DNA of 64,000 nt from Faecalicatena orotica (GTDB lineage Bacteria > Bacillota > Clostridia > Lachnospirales > Lachnospiraceae), in NCBI RefSeq assembly GCF_003149245.1, contig NZ_QGDL01000010.1:124001-188000 (forward strand). The letters run 5' to 3'. The notes beneath the pieces are model-generated. The model had not been told where the DNA came from and searched no databases. It was given only the letters and a program-made list of their open reading frames with translations. This document shows, piece by piece, positions 1-8,307 of this stretch (position 1 is its first letter; every line of letters begins with the position of its first letter). Made by a program: the position numbers and the translations under genes.

Positions 1-1
1 A

Positions 2-40
2 GATATCCATGATGCAGCTTTGAAAGAATTATTTAGCTAA
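2..40 (+). CDS. 3' end of an upstream phage gene (partial)
   Basis: An open frame enters from the left edge and ends in TAA at 38-40, leaving a 12-residue tail that ends KELFS. The next ribosome-binding site follows 15 bases later, which fits gene spacing here. Too little is present to identify a family. Confidence 0.35.
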   Translation, partial: DIHDAALKELFS

Positions 41-72
41 ACCGCCGTTTAGCAAAGGAAGGAGCCGATATA

Positions 73-279
73 TTGAGATCAAAAAGAAGTCATAAAGAGA
101 TAAAGATAGACAGTCAGGATCACTATGGTGGACTGGCCGAAAACACACCGGAGCGAAAGGCCAAAGAGAAGTTTAAGCGACCTCCTGCGTATCAGGCCGG
201 GAAACTGTTGCAGGAGCAGGCGAGGCAGATGGAGAGGAATGACATCAAAGAAGGAGTTGAAAGGATTGGCAAGGATTGA
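73..279 (+). CDS. Small charged phage protein, unknown
   Basis: TTG start at 73 preceded by AGGAAGGAG with good spacing. It encodes 68 residues, very rich in Lys, Arg and Glu, with no membrane segment or recognisable domain. Its last 41 bases overlap the following regulator gene, so translation is probably coupled. It lies in the early-to-late transition area just before the terminase operon. I do not recognise the family. The start and overlap support a real gene, but nothing shows its function. Confidence 0.55.
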   Translation: MRSKRSHKEIKIDSQDHYGGLAENTPERKAKEKFKRPPAYQAGKLLQEQARQMERNDIKEGVERIGKD

Positions 280-727
280 AGAAAATGCATCCACAAGTGA
301 AAATGATAAGAAAAAAGAATACTTAAGGAGTTACGGGAAACATGTCAGGAGAATCAGGAGGATAGAGTCTGAGATACCGGAAATCCGGGCAATGAAAGTC
401 TCACCGTCTTTAAGCGTGGATGGAATGCCGCATGGCAGTGATAAAAAAGATCTGTCAGGATATGCCGCTGAATTAGATGACATGGAGAGGGAACTCATGG
501 AAGAACGGTACCAAAGAGTTGTTAAATATCGTGATATAGATAAAAGAATAAAAAGGCTCAAAAGCGAAAATGAGCAGGACGTTCTCTTCTATCGGTATAT
601 CAAAGAGCTCGATTGGTGGGAGATCGCAGAAAAAATGCGGTATTCTGAAAGGCAGATACATAGGTTTCATGGACGTGCACTGGCACATTTTGAAATATCA
701 GAAAAAGATGTCAGTGAATGTCAGTAA
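239..727 (+). CDS. Phage late-gene regulator, ArpU/DUF1492-like
   Basis: 162 residues from ATG 239, chosen over an upstream in-frame start at 125 because GGAGAGG precedes it. The N-terminal two thirds are charged and helical; the C-terminal part (ELDWWEIAEKMRYSERQIHRF, about residues 120-145) reads as a sigma-70 region-4-like helix-turn-helix. Proteins of this type sit immediately before terS in many Firmicute phages and are thought to switch on late transcription. The position here is the same, with a hairpin and terS directly downstream. The family call rests on the HTH motif and synteny; DNA binding is inferred. Confidence 0.75.
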   Translation: MTSKKELKGLARIEENASTSENDKKKEYLRSYGKHVRRIRRIESEIPEIRAMKVSPSLSVDGMPHGSDKKDLSGYAAELDDMERELMEERYQRVVKYRDIDKRIKRLKSENEQDVLFYRYIKELDWWEIAEKMRYSERQIHRFHGRALAHFEISEKDVSECQ

Positions 728-770
728 CAACTGTGTTATTATGATAGCATCGAAAAGAAACAAAGAACAA

Positions 771-799
771 AGCATCTGGCATCCGCTGGGTGCTTTTTC
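771..799 (+). terminator. Weak hairpin before terS
   Basis: AGCATC (771-776) pairs with GGTGCT (789-794), with one wobble, followed by a run of T. It could end early transcription or act as an antitermination target before the late operon. The short stem makes this tentative. Confidence 0.4.
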
Positions 800-823
800 T
801 ATGCACTGAGGAGGTGAGCCTGA

Positions 824-1327
824 ATGACGAAGAAGCAAAATAGATTTGTAGAAGAATACCTAATCGACCTGAATGCCACTCAGGCAGCCATAAGGGCAGG
901 GTACAGCCCTGATACAGCGAAGGAGATAGGATGCGAAAACTTAACAAAACCTAACATCCGCGCGTGTATTGACCGAGCAATGGCCGAACGATCAAAGCGT
1001 ACTGGCGTAAATGCTGACCGAGTCGTACAGGAGCTGGCAAAGATAGCCTTTGTGAATGCGACAGAGGTAATAGATCCAGCTACGGCTACGGTCAAGGAGG
1101 ATGCTCTTCCAGAGGACACCGCCGCGATCCAGTCCGTTAAGGTCAAGACCTTCGGTGAGGACGGCCTAGAGCGTGAGATCAAAATGGCTGACAAACTAAA
1201 GGCACTGGAATTGCTCGGTAAACACATGGGAATGTTTAAAGACAAGGTGGAGCTTTCAGGAACTCTCCAAACTGAGAAAACAAAACTGGATGATCTGATC
1301 GAACAGATGCGCGGCGGTGATGGATAG
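824..1327 (+). CDS. terS: Terminase small subunit
   Basis: 167 residues, ATG 824 behind GAGGAGGTGAG. The N-terminus contains the Terminase_2 signature seen as FVEEYLIDLNATQAAIRAGYS (split here: conserved Asn-Ala-Thr-Gln-Ala-Ala) forming the DNA-binding helix-turn-helix, then a helical oligomerisation region. The protein recognises the pac/cos site and recruits the large subunit during packaging. It overlaps the start of terL (GTG inside its stop), so the two are translationally coupled. Length and order fit the family. The pac site itself is not identifiable by eye. Confidence 0.93.
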   Translation: MTKKQNRFVEEYLIDLNATQAAIRAGYSPDTAKEIGCENLTKPNIRACIDRAMAERSKRTGVNADRVVQELAKIAFVNATEVIDPATATVKEDALPEDTAAIQSVKVKTFGEDGLEREIKMADKLKALELLGKHMGMFKDKVELSGTLQTEKTKLDDLIEQMRGGDG

Positions 1328-2691
1328 TGAGCGATGAAAGATTACTGCTGTCGGACAAGTATAAAGCATTCCTCCGGTGTGACGCGCCTGTGGAGTTCCT
1401 AGAGGGTACAACGGCTGCGGGAAAGACTACAGTCGGCCTGTTTAAGTTTATGCTCAAAGTTGCTGAGTCACCAAAAAAGCTGCATATTCTGGCGGCAGAT
1501 GATACGGGAGCTGCAGAGAAGAATATCATACAAAAGGATCTGGGCATTCTGGATGACTTCGGCGTACTGGTGAAGTACAAAGGCAATGGCGGTGGGGGAT
1601 ATAATATGCCTCATATCCTGTATCATACCTCAAGTGGCGACAAGATTATATTCGTGGTCGGCTATGGCAATAAGCGCAAATGGAAGGATGCTCTGGGAGG
1701 CCAGTACGGCTGCCTGTACATTGATGAGATCAACACAGCGGACATTGAGTTTGTCCGTGAGGCGGCCATGAGATCAGATTATTTAATGGCAACACTTAAT
1801 CCTGATGACCCAAATCTGGAGGTATACAAGGAGTATATAAACTGTTCCCGGCCACTTCCAGAGTGGGAAAATGAGACACCAAAGGAAATTAAAGATGAGT
1901 TGAAAGAAGGACCAAAGACCGGATGGGTACATTGGTTCTTTTCTTTTGCTCACAATCTGGGGCTTCCCAAAGAAAAACTGGACCGGATCATTCAGAATAC
2001 ACCTCCGGGAACAAAGATTTGGAAAAATAAAATACAAGGCCTGCGCGGTAAAGCAACTGGTTTGATCTTCCCGAATTTCGACCGAAAGAAGCATGTTGTT
2101 TCCGCTGAATGGGTGAAACAACAGGTTAAAGCCGGGAAGATTAAATTCAAAAAGTTTACGGTTGGACTGGATACATCATATTCCAGCAAGTCACCAGATA
2201 CCATCGCGATGATCTTTCAAGGCATTACAGAGGACAGGAAGCTGTTCACGCTGGAAGAAAAGACATACAGCAATGCAGATCTGGATCAGCCGCTGGCTCC
2301 ATCAGACACGGCGGTCAAATTCGTAGAGTTTTTGGATTACTGCCAGAAAGAGTGGGGATTTGCGAAAGATACATTTATTGACTGTGCAGATGCGGCAACG
2401 ATTACGGAGCTGCGTAAGTACAAGCGCCTGCATGGCTGTGTGTACAACTTTATAGAGTCGTACAAGAAAGTGGAGATCATCGACCGGATCAAGCTACAGC
2501 TTGGATGGATACAGCAAGGATGCTATTTAGTAGTGGATACTTGTACGGAACATTTAGGTGAGTTGGAACGATACTCTTGGGATGATGAGAAGGACATTCC
2601 AGAGGACCGTAATGACCATACAATTAATGCCAACCAATATGGATGGATTCCATACCGTCAAATGATTGGATTCGAGGAGGATGAGAAATGA
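1327..2691 (+). CDS. terL: Terminase large subunit
   Basis: 454 residues from GTG 1327. The ATPase domain has a Walker A variant EGTTAAGKTT (residues 26-35) and a Walker B CLYIDE (about 129-134) with the catalytic Glu. The C-terminal RNase H-like nuclease shows acidic residues in TVGLDTSY, FIDCAD and the Asp of NDHTINANQYG. It translocates DNA into the prohead and cuts the concatemer. It shares a 4-base ATGA overlap with the portal gene. All motifs look intact, so packaging is likely functional. Confidence 0.95.
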   Translation: MSDERLLLSDKYKAFLRCDAPVEFLEGTTAAGKTTVGLFKFMLKVAESPKKLHILAADDTGAAEKNIIQKDLGILDDFGVLVKYKGNGGGGYNMPHILYHTSSGDKIIFVVGYGNKRKWKDALGGQYGCLYIDEINTADIEFVREAAMRSDYLMATLNPDDPNLEVYKEYINCSRPLPEWENETPKEIKDELKEGPKTGWVHWFFSFAHNLGLPKEKLDRIIQNTPPGTKIWKNKIQGLRGKATGLIFPNFDRKKHVVSAEWVKQQVKAGKIKFKKFTVGLDTSYSSKSPDTIAMIFQGITEDRKLFTLEEKTYSNADLDQPLAPSDTAVKFVEFLDYCQKEWGFAKDTFIDCADAATITELRKYKRLHGCVYNFIESYKKVEIIDRIKLQLGWIQQGCYLVVDTCTEHLGELERYSWDDEKDIPEDRNDHTINANQYGWIPYRQMIGFEEDEK

Positions 2692-4247
2692 GGTGGACAG
2701 AAAAATTGAGCAATAATATCAAGAAAGGACTGCGGAGCTGGTTACAGATCACACCTTCCAGTCCATATGCAATACAGATCAATGAGGTAATGGACTTTGA
2801 ATTGTCCGCTATCCGCAACCGCATCTGGTACCGTGGTGATAGTAATGAGCTGGAACAGATGTACCAGCAGAATCCAGATTATGCAGATAAGACAAAGTTT
2901 TGGGCGAGCAAAAGCAGCCCGGGTATGGAAATGAGAAAGATACATACTGGTCTTCCGGGGCTTATTGTGCGGACACTTAACAGCATTGTCGTGGATGACA
3001 TGAATGACTTCGAATTTGAAGAAGATACGCACAAGCGATTGTGGGAAGATATCGAGGAGGACAATAAATTCCGTAAAAAATTTGAGAAGTCCCTAAAGGA
3101 AGTACTTTTCATCGGTGATGGTGCGTATAAGATCGCAATCAATACGGATGTCAGCCAATATCCATTACTTTCGTGGTACCCCGGAGAGAAGGTCGAATTG
3201 GTATGGCAGGATGGACGCTTGAAAGAAGTGGTATTTAAGACTCTTTATACTGTCGGTACACAGCAGTATGTACTCCATGAGCATTACGGATATGGTTATA
3301 TTAACAACCATTTATACAGGTGGGAGGAAGAGGTGCCGCTGACTGCGATTGAGGCGACAGCATCCATCAAAGATGTTGCATTTGATAAGACCGTCATTCT
3401 GGCAGTGCCACTACAAATATACGAGAACACAAAATATGAGGGCCGTGGAGGCTCTATTTTTGATGGGAAGTTAGATAGTTTCGACGCTTTTGATGAGGCG
3501 TGGTCACAATGGATGGATGCACTCCGGGCAGGAAGGGCAAAGACCTATATACCAGACTGTTTGGTGCCACATGATCCAGAAACTGGAGAGATTATCAGGC
3601 CAAACCCATTTGATAATCGTTACTTTGCGGCTGATGGTGACATGAGGGAAGGACAGAAAAATGTCGTCATGACGGATCATCCTGCAATACCGCATGAGAG
3701 CTATCTTGCCAGCTATATAACGGCACTCGACCTGTGTTTGCAAGGCGTGATCAGTCCCAGCACGTTAGGAATTGACGTGAAGAAGCTGGATAACGCCGAG
3801 GCACAACGCGAGAAGGAGAAGGCTACGCTTTATACCCGTAATGCGATCATCGAAGCCTTACAGGAAACGCTGCCCGAACTGGTATCTTCCTGTATCAATG
3901 CCTACAACATACTCCATAGTAAAGCCGTGGAGGATGTGAAAGTGGAAATACCATTCGGTGAGTATGCCAACCCATCATTTGAGAGTCAGGTGGAGACTGT
4001 GGCAAAAGGCAAGCAGGGCGGAATCATGAGCATTGAGGCATCCGTGGAAGAATTATACGGTGACAGCAAAGATGAGGACTGGAAAGCAGAAGAGGTGAAA
4101 CGCTTAAAGGCTGAACAGGGCATAGCTGAGATTGAGGAGCCGGGCCTTAATCTGGAAGGGGTGATAATTGATGAAGGTAAAAGTAGCGAACCGGATCTAC
4201 AGAATGAGCCCGGAGGAATATCAGGGACTGTTAAAAATAGCCAGTGA
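2688..4247 (+). CDS. Portal protein, SPP1 gp6-like
   Basis: 519 residues, of the usual size for the SPP1-type (Phage_prot_Gp6) portal family, directly after terL with a 4-base overlap. The sequence has the typical mix of an N-terminal helical crown base, a beta-rich middle and a C-terminal charged tail. The portal forms the dodecameric DNA channel at the capsid vertex and docks the terminase. Its 3' end overlaps the next small ORF by 77 bases. Identity rests on length, order and general resemblance; no single motif is diagnostic. Confidence 0.88.
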   Translation: MRWTEKLSNNIKKGLRSWLQITPSSPYAIQINEVMDFELSAIRNRIWYRGDSNELEQMYQQNPDYADKTKFWASKSSPGMEMRKIHTGLPGLIVRTLNSIVVDDMNDFEFEEDTHKRLWEDIEEDNKFRKKFEKSLKEVLFIGDGAYKIAINTDVSQYPLLSWYPGEKVELVWQDGRLKEVVFKTLYTVGTQQYVLHEHYGYGYINNHLYRWEEEVPLTAIEATASIKDVAFDKTVILAVPLQIYENTKYEGRGGSIFDGKLDSFDAFDEAWSQWMDALRAGRAKTYIPDCLVPHDPETGEIIRPNPFDNRYFAADGDMREGQKNVVMTDHPAIPHESYLASYITALDLCLQGVISPSTLGIDVKKLDNAEAQREKEKATLYTRNAIIEALQETLPELVSSCINAYNILHSKAVEDVKVEIPFGEYANPSFESQVETVAKGKQGGIMSIEASVEELYGDSKDEDWKAEEVKRLKAEQGIAEIEEPGLNLEGVIIDEGKSSEPDLQNEPGGISGTVKNSQ

Positions 4248-4407
4248 TCAAGTGCCATTCGGCGTATATGCTATTGAGAGGCAGGGATACGCTGAACTAA
4301 GGAATGACCATTGCAAGAGCGTCACACAATTAAAGACCCTGAAACGTCAGTTCAGGGGGCAGGGGTTCAAGGTGATGTTCAATGGAGGTGAAAAGAATGC
4401 CTTATAG
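4171..4407 (+). CDS. Small phage head-region protein, unknown
   Basis: 78 residues from ATG 4171, with GGAAGGGGTG upstream; a TTG three bases earlier is less likely. It begins inside the portal gene in another frame. The sequence is basic (VKVANRIYRMSPEEYQGLL) with no membrane segment. Small ORFs of this kind are common between portal and MuF-type genes. Function unknown. The overlap and ribosome-binding site support expression. Confidence 0.6.
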   Translation: MKVKVANRIYRMSPEEYQGLLKIASDQVPFGVYAIERQGYAELRNDHCKSVTQLKTLKRQFRGQGFKVMFNGGEKNAL

Positions 4408-4579
4408 ATTTGACCTTAAAGGATACTGTGAAAATTGCCCGTTTTTTGAACCAGAGGTCGAAAAAATAGAATATACAAAACTTGAAGACGAATTTCCCAA
4501 AGTGCAGAATATCGTGAAGTGCAGATATGGGGAGCAATGTGAAAGGGCTGTCATAACTGTGAATCGGGAGATGATTTAA
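4397..4579 (+). CDS. Small Cys-rich phage protein
   Basis: 60 residues from ATG 4397 after GGAGGTGAAAAGA; an in-frame ATG at 4382 lies upstream of that site and is rejected. It has two cysteine pairs, CENC near residue 12 and CRYGEQC near residue 43, suggesting a bound zinc or a disulfide. The last base of its stop is the first base of the MuF gene start, so the two are coupled. Family not recognised. Confidence 0.65.
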   Translation: MPYRFDLKGYCENCPFFEPEVEKIEYTKLEDEFPKVQNIVKCRYGEQCERAVITVNREMI

Positions 4580-6075
4580 TGGAAGATTACGATATCGGGA
4601 ATGCCTTCCGTGCGATTGAGGACGAACTGATTGCGTCCATGATTCGAAACATGAAACATCACAGGGCGTGGGAAGATGATGAGGGTTTTCATTGGGAACA
4701 GTGGCAGGCATTACAGCTGAAAGCGCTGGACGAATACAAGCGGAAGAATCAGAAGATTTACGGCAGACGGTTTAAAGATATCAACAAGTCCATCGAGGCA
4801 GCTATTCAGGAGGCCCGATCAGAAGGTGGCATGGATCAGGAAATAAAGATACTGCGAGCCGTTAAGAATGGATTCAAGGGATCAAAGCTGTCTAAAGGAG
4901 CGGTTGCAGAGTTTTTCAGAATGAATGACCGGAAACTGGATGCACTGATCAGGGCGACTACGCACGATATGAAGCGTGCCGAGACAGCAGTTTTAAGAAT
5001 GGCAAATGACCAGTATCGGAAGATTATCTTTAACGCTCAAGTGTATGCCAATACGGGGGCAGGGACTTATGAAAAAGCTGTTGATATGGCTACGAAGAAC
5101 TTCCTGTCTGCGGGATTGAATTGTGTAGAGTATAAGAATGGTGCAAGGCATACGCTGGCTGATTATGCTGACATGGCGCTCCGTACAGCAAGCAAGCGGG
5201 CATATCTTACTGGAGAGGGAGAGAAGCGACAGGAATGGGGTATACATACCGTAATCATGAATAAACGTGGAAACCCGTGTCCTAAATGTCTTCCGTTTGT
5301 TGGGAAAATCCTGATTGATGATGTGTGGAGCGGGGGGAGCAGGAAGGATGGGCCATATCCGCTTATGAGTAGTGCGATTGCGGCTGGGTTATACCATCCC
5401 CGATGCAAGGACAGCCATACTACATACTTTCCCGGTATCAGTACTCCCCCGGATGATAAATTCAGCAGAAAAGAATTAGCTGAAATCGAAAAGAAGGGCA
5501 GACGGGAGGCACAGCACCAGTATGCGATGCGACAGGCCCAAAAATATGATAGACTGTATAAAAATTCTATGGATGATGAAAATCGTAGGAAATACAGGAG
5601 CCTAACAGACAAATGGAAATCACGTGCTCATGATTGGAATTTATCAAGGTTTACGGAGATGCTGCAAGATTACAATAATGGACAGAAGGACATCATCAGT
5701 CATTGGAGCATCCAAAAGAATCTTAACAAGTCAGAAATCGGTAAGCAGACGGTTGAGTATGCAGTGGGACACCCCGAATTGAACATAAATCTATGTTATA
5801 AAGTTGATGTTCCGGAAGGTCTTCTGGGGAGGCAGGATAAAAATGATATATACATATATGCATCAAAAACACGTACAATACAGAAAACAGCGGAAACTCT
5901 CATCCATGAAATAACACACCACAAATATGATATTGGTGGAAATCAATGGGCTGAGTGTGTATGCAGGGCTCAGGAATTAAAGCATAGAAATATGACTGAT
6001 AAATTGACCAGTCAGGAGTTGCGTGATATAATTAAATCAGTTAAGAGGGATTATCCAGAATTGAAATGGAGATGA
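4579..6075 (+). CDS. Minor head protein (MuF/min_cap2) with C-terminal zincin-like domain
   Basis: 498 residues. Residues ~1-300 match phage minor capsid protein 2/MuF-type proteins: helical start, then GNPCPKCLPFVGK (~235) and GLYHPRCKDSHTTYFPG (~270), the Cys/His signature of that family, which enters the prohead beside the portal. After a charged linker the last ~150 residues form a separate module with HEITH at 443-447 and a Glu at 459, an HEXXH zincin-type metal site. In Firmicute phages MuF proteins often carry variable C-terminal toxin or enzyme domains. A small gene follows 4 bases later. Head role is well supported; the enzymatic tail is inference from HEXXH. Confidence 0.85.
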   Translation: MEDYDIGNAFRAIEDELIASMIRNMKHHRAWEDDEGFHWEQWQALQLKALDEYKRKNQKIYGRRFKDINKSIEAAIQEARSEGGMDQEIKILRAVKNGFKGSKLSKGAVAEFFRMNDRKLDALIRATTHDMKRAETAVLRMANDQYRKIIFNAQVYANTGAGTYEKAVDMATKNFLSAGLNCVEYKNGARHTLADYADMALRTASKRAYLTGEGEKRQEWGIHTVIMNKRGNPCPKCLPFVGKILIDDVWSGGSRKDGPYPLMSSAIAAGLYHPRCKDSHTTYFPGISTPPDDKFSRKELAEIEKKGRREAQHQYAMRQAQKYDRLYKNSMDDENRRKYRSLTDKWKSRAHDWNLSRFTEMLQDYNNGQKDIISHWSIQKNLNKSEIGKQTVEYAVGHPELNINLCYKVDVPEGLLGRQDKNDIYIYASKTRTIQKTAETLIHEITHHKYDIGGNQWAECVCRAQELKHRNMTDKLTSQELRDIIKSVKRDYPELKWR

Positions 6076-6079
6076 TGAT

Positions 6080-6244
6080 ATGCACCCAGTAGAAGAGATG
6101 ATACTACAGTTAAAGAAGCTCAGAAATGGTGAAGAGGTTGTATGTAAGCACTGCGGTAAAGGCGTTATGAAACCAATCGGTGATTATAAAACAACTCATT
6201 GCTATGTGTGTGATAATTGTGGAAGCAAAATAAATTTAGACTAA
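6080..6244 (+). CDS. 54-residue zinc-ribbon protein
   Basis: ATG 6080 lies 4 bases after the MuF stop and the frame runs to TAA 6242-6244. The protein has two CxxC knuckles, CKHCGKG (~23) and CYVCDNCGSKI (~41), the pattern of a zinc ribbon. It is followed at once by a strong terminator, so it is the last gene of the packaging operon. Its position directly behind a variable-tail MuF protein is where immunity genes of such proteins occur, but a structural or DNA-binding role is equally possible. Confidence 0.7.
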   Translation: MHPVEEMILQLKKLRNGEEVVCKHCGKGVMKPIGDYKTTHCYVCDNCGSKINLD

Positions 6245-6281
6245 TACCACCCAGTCAGGATCTGATTGAGTGGTATTTTTA
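6243..6281 (+). terminator. Rho-independent terminator
   Basis: AATACCAC (6243-6250) pairs perfectly with GTGGTATT (6270-6277), extended inward by CAGTC/GATTG, then TTTTTAT. It overlaps the stop of the zinc-ribbon gene and ends the terminase-portal-MuF operon. Confidence 0.85.
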
Positions 6282-6292
6282 TACCCATTTTT

Positions 6293-6306
6293 AGGAGGTG
6301 ATCCAG
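6293..6306 (+). promoter_or_regulatory. 14-nt perfect complement of the 16S rRNA 3' end
   Basis: AGGAGGTGATCCAG is exactly complementary to the Firmicute 16S 3' end CTGGATCACCTCCT. No ATG, TTG or usable GTG stands at the right distance; an ATA at 6307 sits at ideal spacing. It may be a ribosome-binding site of a decayed leader ORF or a ribosome standby site before the scaffold gene. Confidence 0.55.
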
Positions 6307-6319
6307 ATATCTCCCTTTG

Positions 6320-6346
6320 AGGCGCGGGGTGAAGCGCCTTATTTTT
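6320..6346 (+). terminator. Hairpin AGGCGC/GCGCCT with T run
   Basis: AGGCGC (6320-6325) and GCGCCT (6334-6339) enclose an 8-base loop and are followed by TATTTTTG. This is a second, partial terminator between the MuF and scaffold genes that may set the level of capsid gene transcription. Confidence 0.65.
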
Positions 6347-6461
6347 GTGCCCGAAGGCCTAAAACTACACGGAGACACCGGGTTAAAAACTGTTTTGTGA
6401 GACACACGTAAAACTGTCAGTGCAGACAGCACGGAAAAAACTGTAGAAAGGATTAAACATT

Positions 6462-7112
6462 ATGAGGAAAAGAATTTTTAGATGCAAGTTACCTATGGAC
6501 ATTCAGCACTTTGCAGAGCCGGGGGCAGGAGGCGGAACTGGTGGGACTGGAACCGGCGGGACGAGTCAACAGACGCAACAGCAGGCCACTGGGGGACAGA
6601 CAGCCGCAGAACCGCAGATCGATTATGATAAACTTGCACAGCTGGTGACAGGAAAGCAGGCCGCTACAGAGGAATCCGTTATTAAGGGATATCTGAAACA
6701 GCAGGGACTTACGAAAGAGCAGATGGATCAGGCAATTGCAACGTTTAAACAACAGCAAGCAGCCAGCCAACCAGACGTTGAAGCTCTGCAGACTCAGGCG
6801 GCGCAGGCTCAAGCTGCAGCACAACAGGCACAGGTTCAGGCAGCGGCCACTATGTCAGCGGTTGGTCTGGGAATTGATGCCAAAACCATTCCGTATATCA
6901 TCAAGATGGCAGATTTAAGTAAAGTCACTGGTGAAGATGGAAAGATTAACGATGAAGCAATGAAAACAGCTCTAAACAAGGTTTTAGAGGACATCCCGGC
7001 ACTGAAACCGCAGACCCAGAAGTCTACAGGATTTGTACAGGTTGGAGCGACTGGAGCCGGACAACAGCAAACGTCAACCGATGATGCCTTAAAAAAGGCA
7101 TTCGGACTTTAA
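6462..7112 (+). CDS. Scaffolding protein, DUF4355-like
   Basis: 216 residues from ATG 6462. The N-terminus carries LPMDIQHFAE, the short motif found at the start of many Firmicute phage scaffold proteins, followed by a Gly/Gln/Ala-rich disordered stretch and a long helical coiled region (~60-140), then an FVQVGATG-type C-terminus. Scaffold guides prohead assembly and leaves before DNA entry. It directly precedes the major capsid gene. The first 11 residues are very basic; a start further inside cannot be excluded. Confidence 0.85.
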   Translation: MRKRIFRCKLPMDIQHFAEPGAGGGTGGTGTGGTSQQTQQQATGGQTAAEPQIDYDKLAQLVTGKQAATEESVIKGYLKQQGLTKEQMDQAIATFKQQQAASQPDVEALQTQAAQAQAAAQQAQVQAAATMSAVGLGIDAKTIPYIIKMADLSKVTGEDGKINDEAMKTALNKVLEDIPALKPQTQKSTGFVQVGATGAGQQQTSTDDALKKAFGL

Positions 7113-7131
7113 GAAAGAGAGGATTTAATAC

Positions 7132-8016
7132 ATGGCAGTATATGATTATGCGACAACATTTACACAGCTCCTGCAACAGAAATATGCGAAGGAGCTGTGC
7201 TCTGATGCCCTGACACAGAGCAATCTGGGCGTAAAATTTATTAACGCCCAGACAATTAAACTTCCAACCATGAGCGTATCTGGTTACAAGGATCACACCA
7301 GAACACCGGGATTTAACACAGGATCACTGAGCAACAGCTGGATTCCGAAAAAACTGGAACATGACCGCGATATTGAATTTTGGGTGGACCCGATGGATAT
7401 CGACGAGACAAACCTTACTCTGTCAGTGGCAAACATTCAAAATGAATTTGAGACAACACAGGCGATTCCAGAGAAAGATTCTTATCGTTTCAGTAAGCTG
7501 CATTCTGAGCTTACTACGTATTCAGGACGCATTGACAACACAGTAATTGATGCGGCAACATTCTTAGAAGCGTTCGATGAAGAGATGGCCCGTATGGATG
7601 AAGCAGGTGTACCGGAAGAGGGACGTATGCTCTATGTTACCCCGGCTATGAATAAAATTATCAAAGAGGCGGAGGGAATCCAGCGGGTAATGACCGTGAC
7701 ATCCCCGTCTACGATCAACCGTAACGTGCACAGCTTGGATAACGTCACAATCAAGATGGTTCCGGCAGCCCGTATGAAGACTAAGTATGACTTCACGACT
7801 GGCTGTGTAGCTGCCACAGATGCTAAGCAGATCAACTGGATTCTGATCCACACATCCTGCGTGGTATGTCGTGACAAATACAGCTATATCAAACTTTTTA
7901 CTCCGGGAACAGATTCTAGGACGGCAGATGGATACTTATACCAGAACCGTAACTATGGGGATCTCTTCCTGCTTGAGAAAAAAGTAGAAGGCTGTGCAAT
8001 GAATGTGCAGGCTTAA
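7132..8016 (+). CDS. Major capsid protein
   Basis: 294 residues, 19 bases after the scaffold stop, with AGAGAGGA before the ATG. It has the size and position of HK97-fold major capsid proteins that have no cleaved delta domain, as expected where a separate scaffold gene exists. Features: an N-terminal helical arm (TTFTQLLQQKYAKEL), a spine-like region, then beta-rich A-domain sequence ending in EKKVEGCAMNV. Identification rests mainly on position and size. Confidence 0.88.
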   Translation: MAVYDYATTFTQLLQQKYAKELCSDALTQSNLGVKFINAQTIKLPTMSVSGYKDHTRTPGFNTGSLSNSWIPKKLEHDRDIEFWVDPMDIDETNLTLSVANIQNEFETTQAIPEKDSYRFSKLHSELTTYSGRIDNTVIDAATFLEAFDEEMARMDEAGVPEEGRMLYVTPAMNKIIKEAEGIQRVMTVTSPSTINRNVHSLDNVTIKMVPAARMKTKYDFTTGCVAATDAKQINWILIHTSCVVCRDKYSYIKLFTPGTDSRTADGYLYQNRNYGDLFLLEKKVEGCAMNVQA

Positions 8017-8027
8017 GGAGGGAAGAT

Positions 8028-8306
8028 ATGAAAGCAGTAAAGGGTAATAAAGAGTATACCATTGATGAAACGCAGAAGAAGCAGTATCAGGATGCGGGTT
8101 TTGATATTATGGGAGATGGCGAAGTAATTGCTTACGGACGCGGGAAGACGGTCCCTTATGACGATCATATGAAAGCAGTGAAAGAGATTGAGAGGCTGCG
8201 TGAGATGATCGCTGAATTAAGAGAAGCGGGGAAAGAAACAGAACCACCCTCAGAACCGGAAAAAGAAACCGTGAAGAAGGCAGGCGCAAAGAAAGCGGGT
8301 GAGTAA
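8028..8306 (+). CDS. Small head protein, unknown
   Basis: 92 residues, preceded by AGGAGGGAAGAT. The first half is compact and the last third is a Lys/Glu/Pro-rich tail (KKAGAKKAGE), perhaps flexible. It lies between capsid and connector genes, a spot often held by head decoration or completion proteins. No family recognised. Its stop overlaps the leader of the next gene. Confidence 0.7.
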   Translation: MKAVKGNKEYTIDETQKKQYQDAGFDIMGDGEVIAYGRGKTVPYDDHMKAVKEIERLREMIAELREAGKETEPPSEPEKETVKKAGAKKAGE

Positions 8307-8307
8307 C

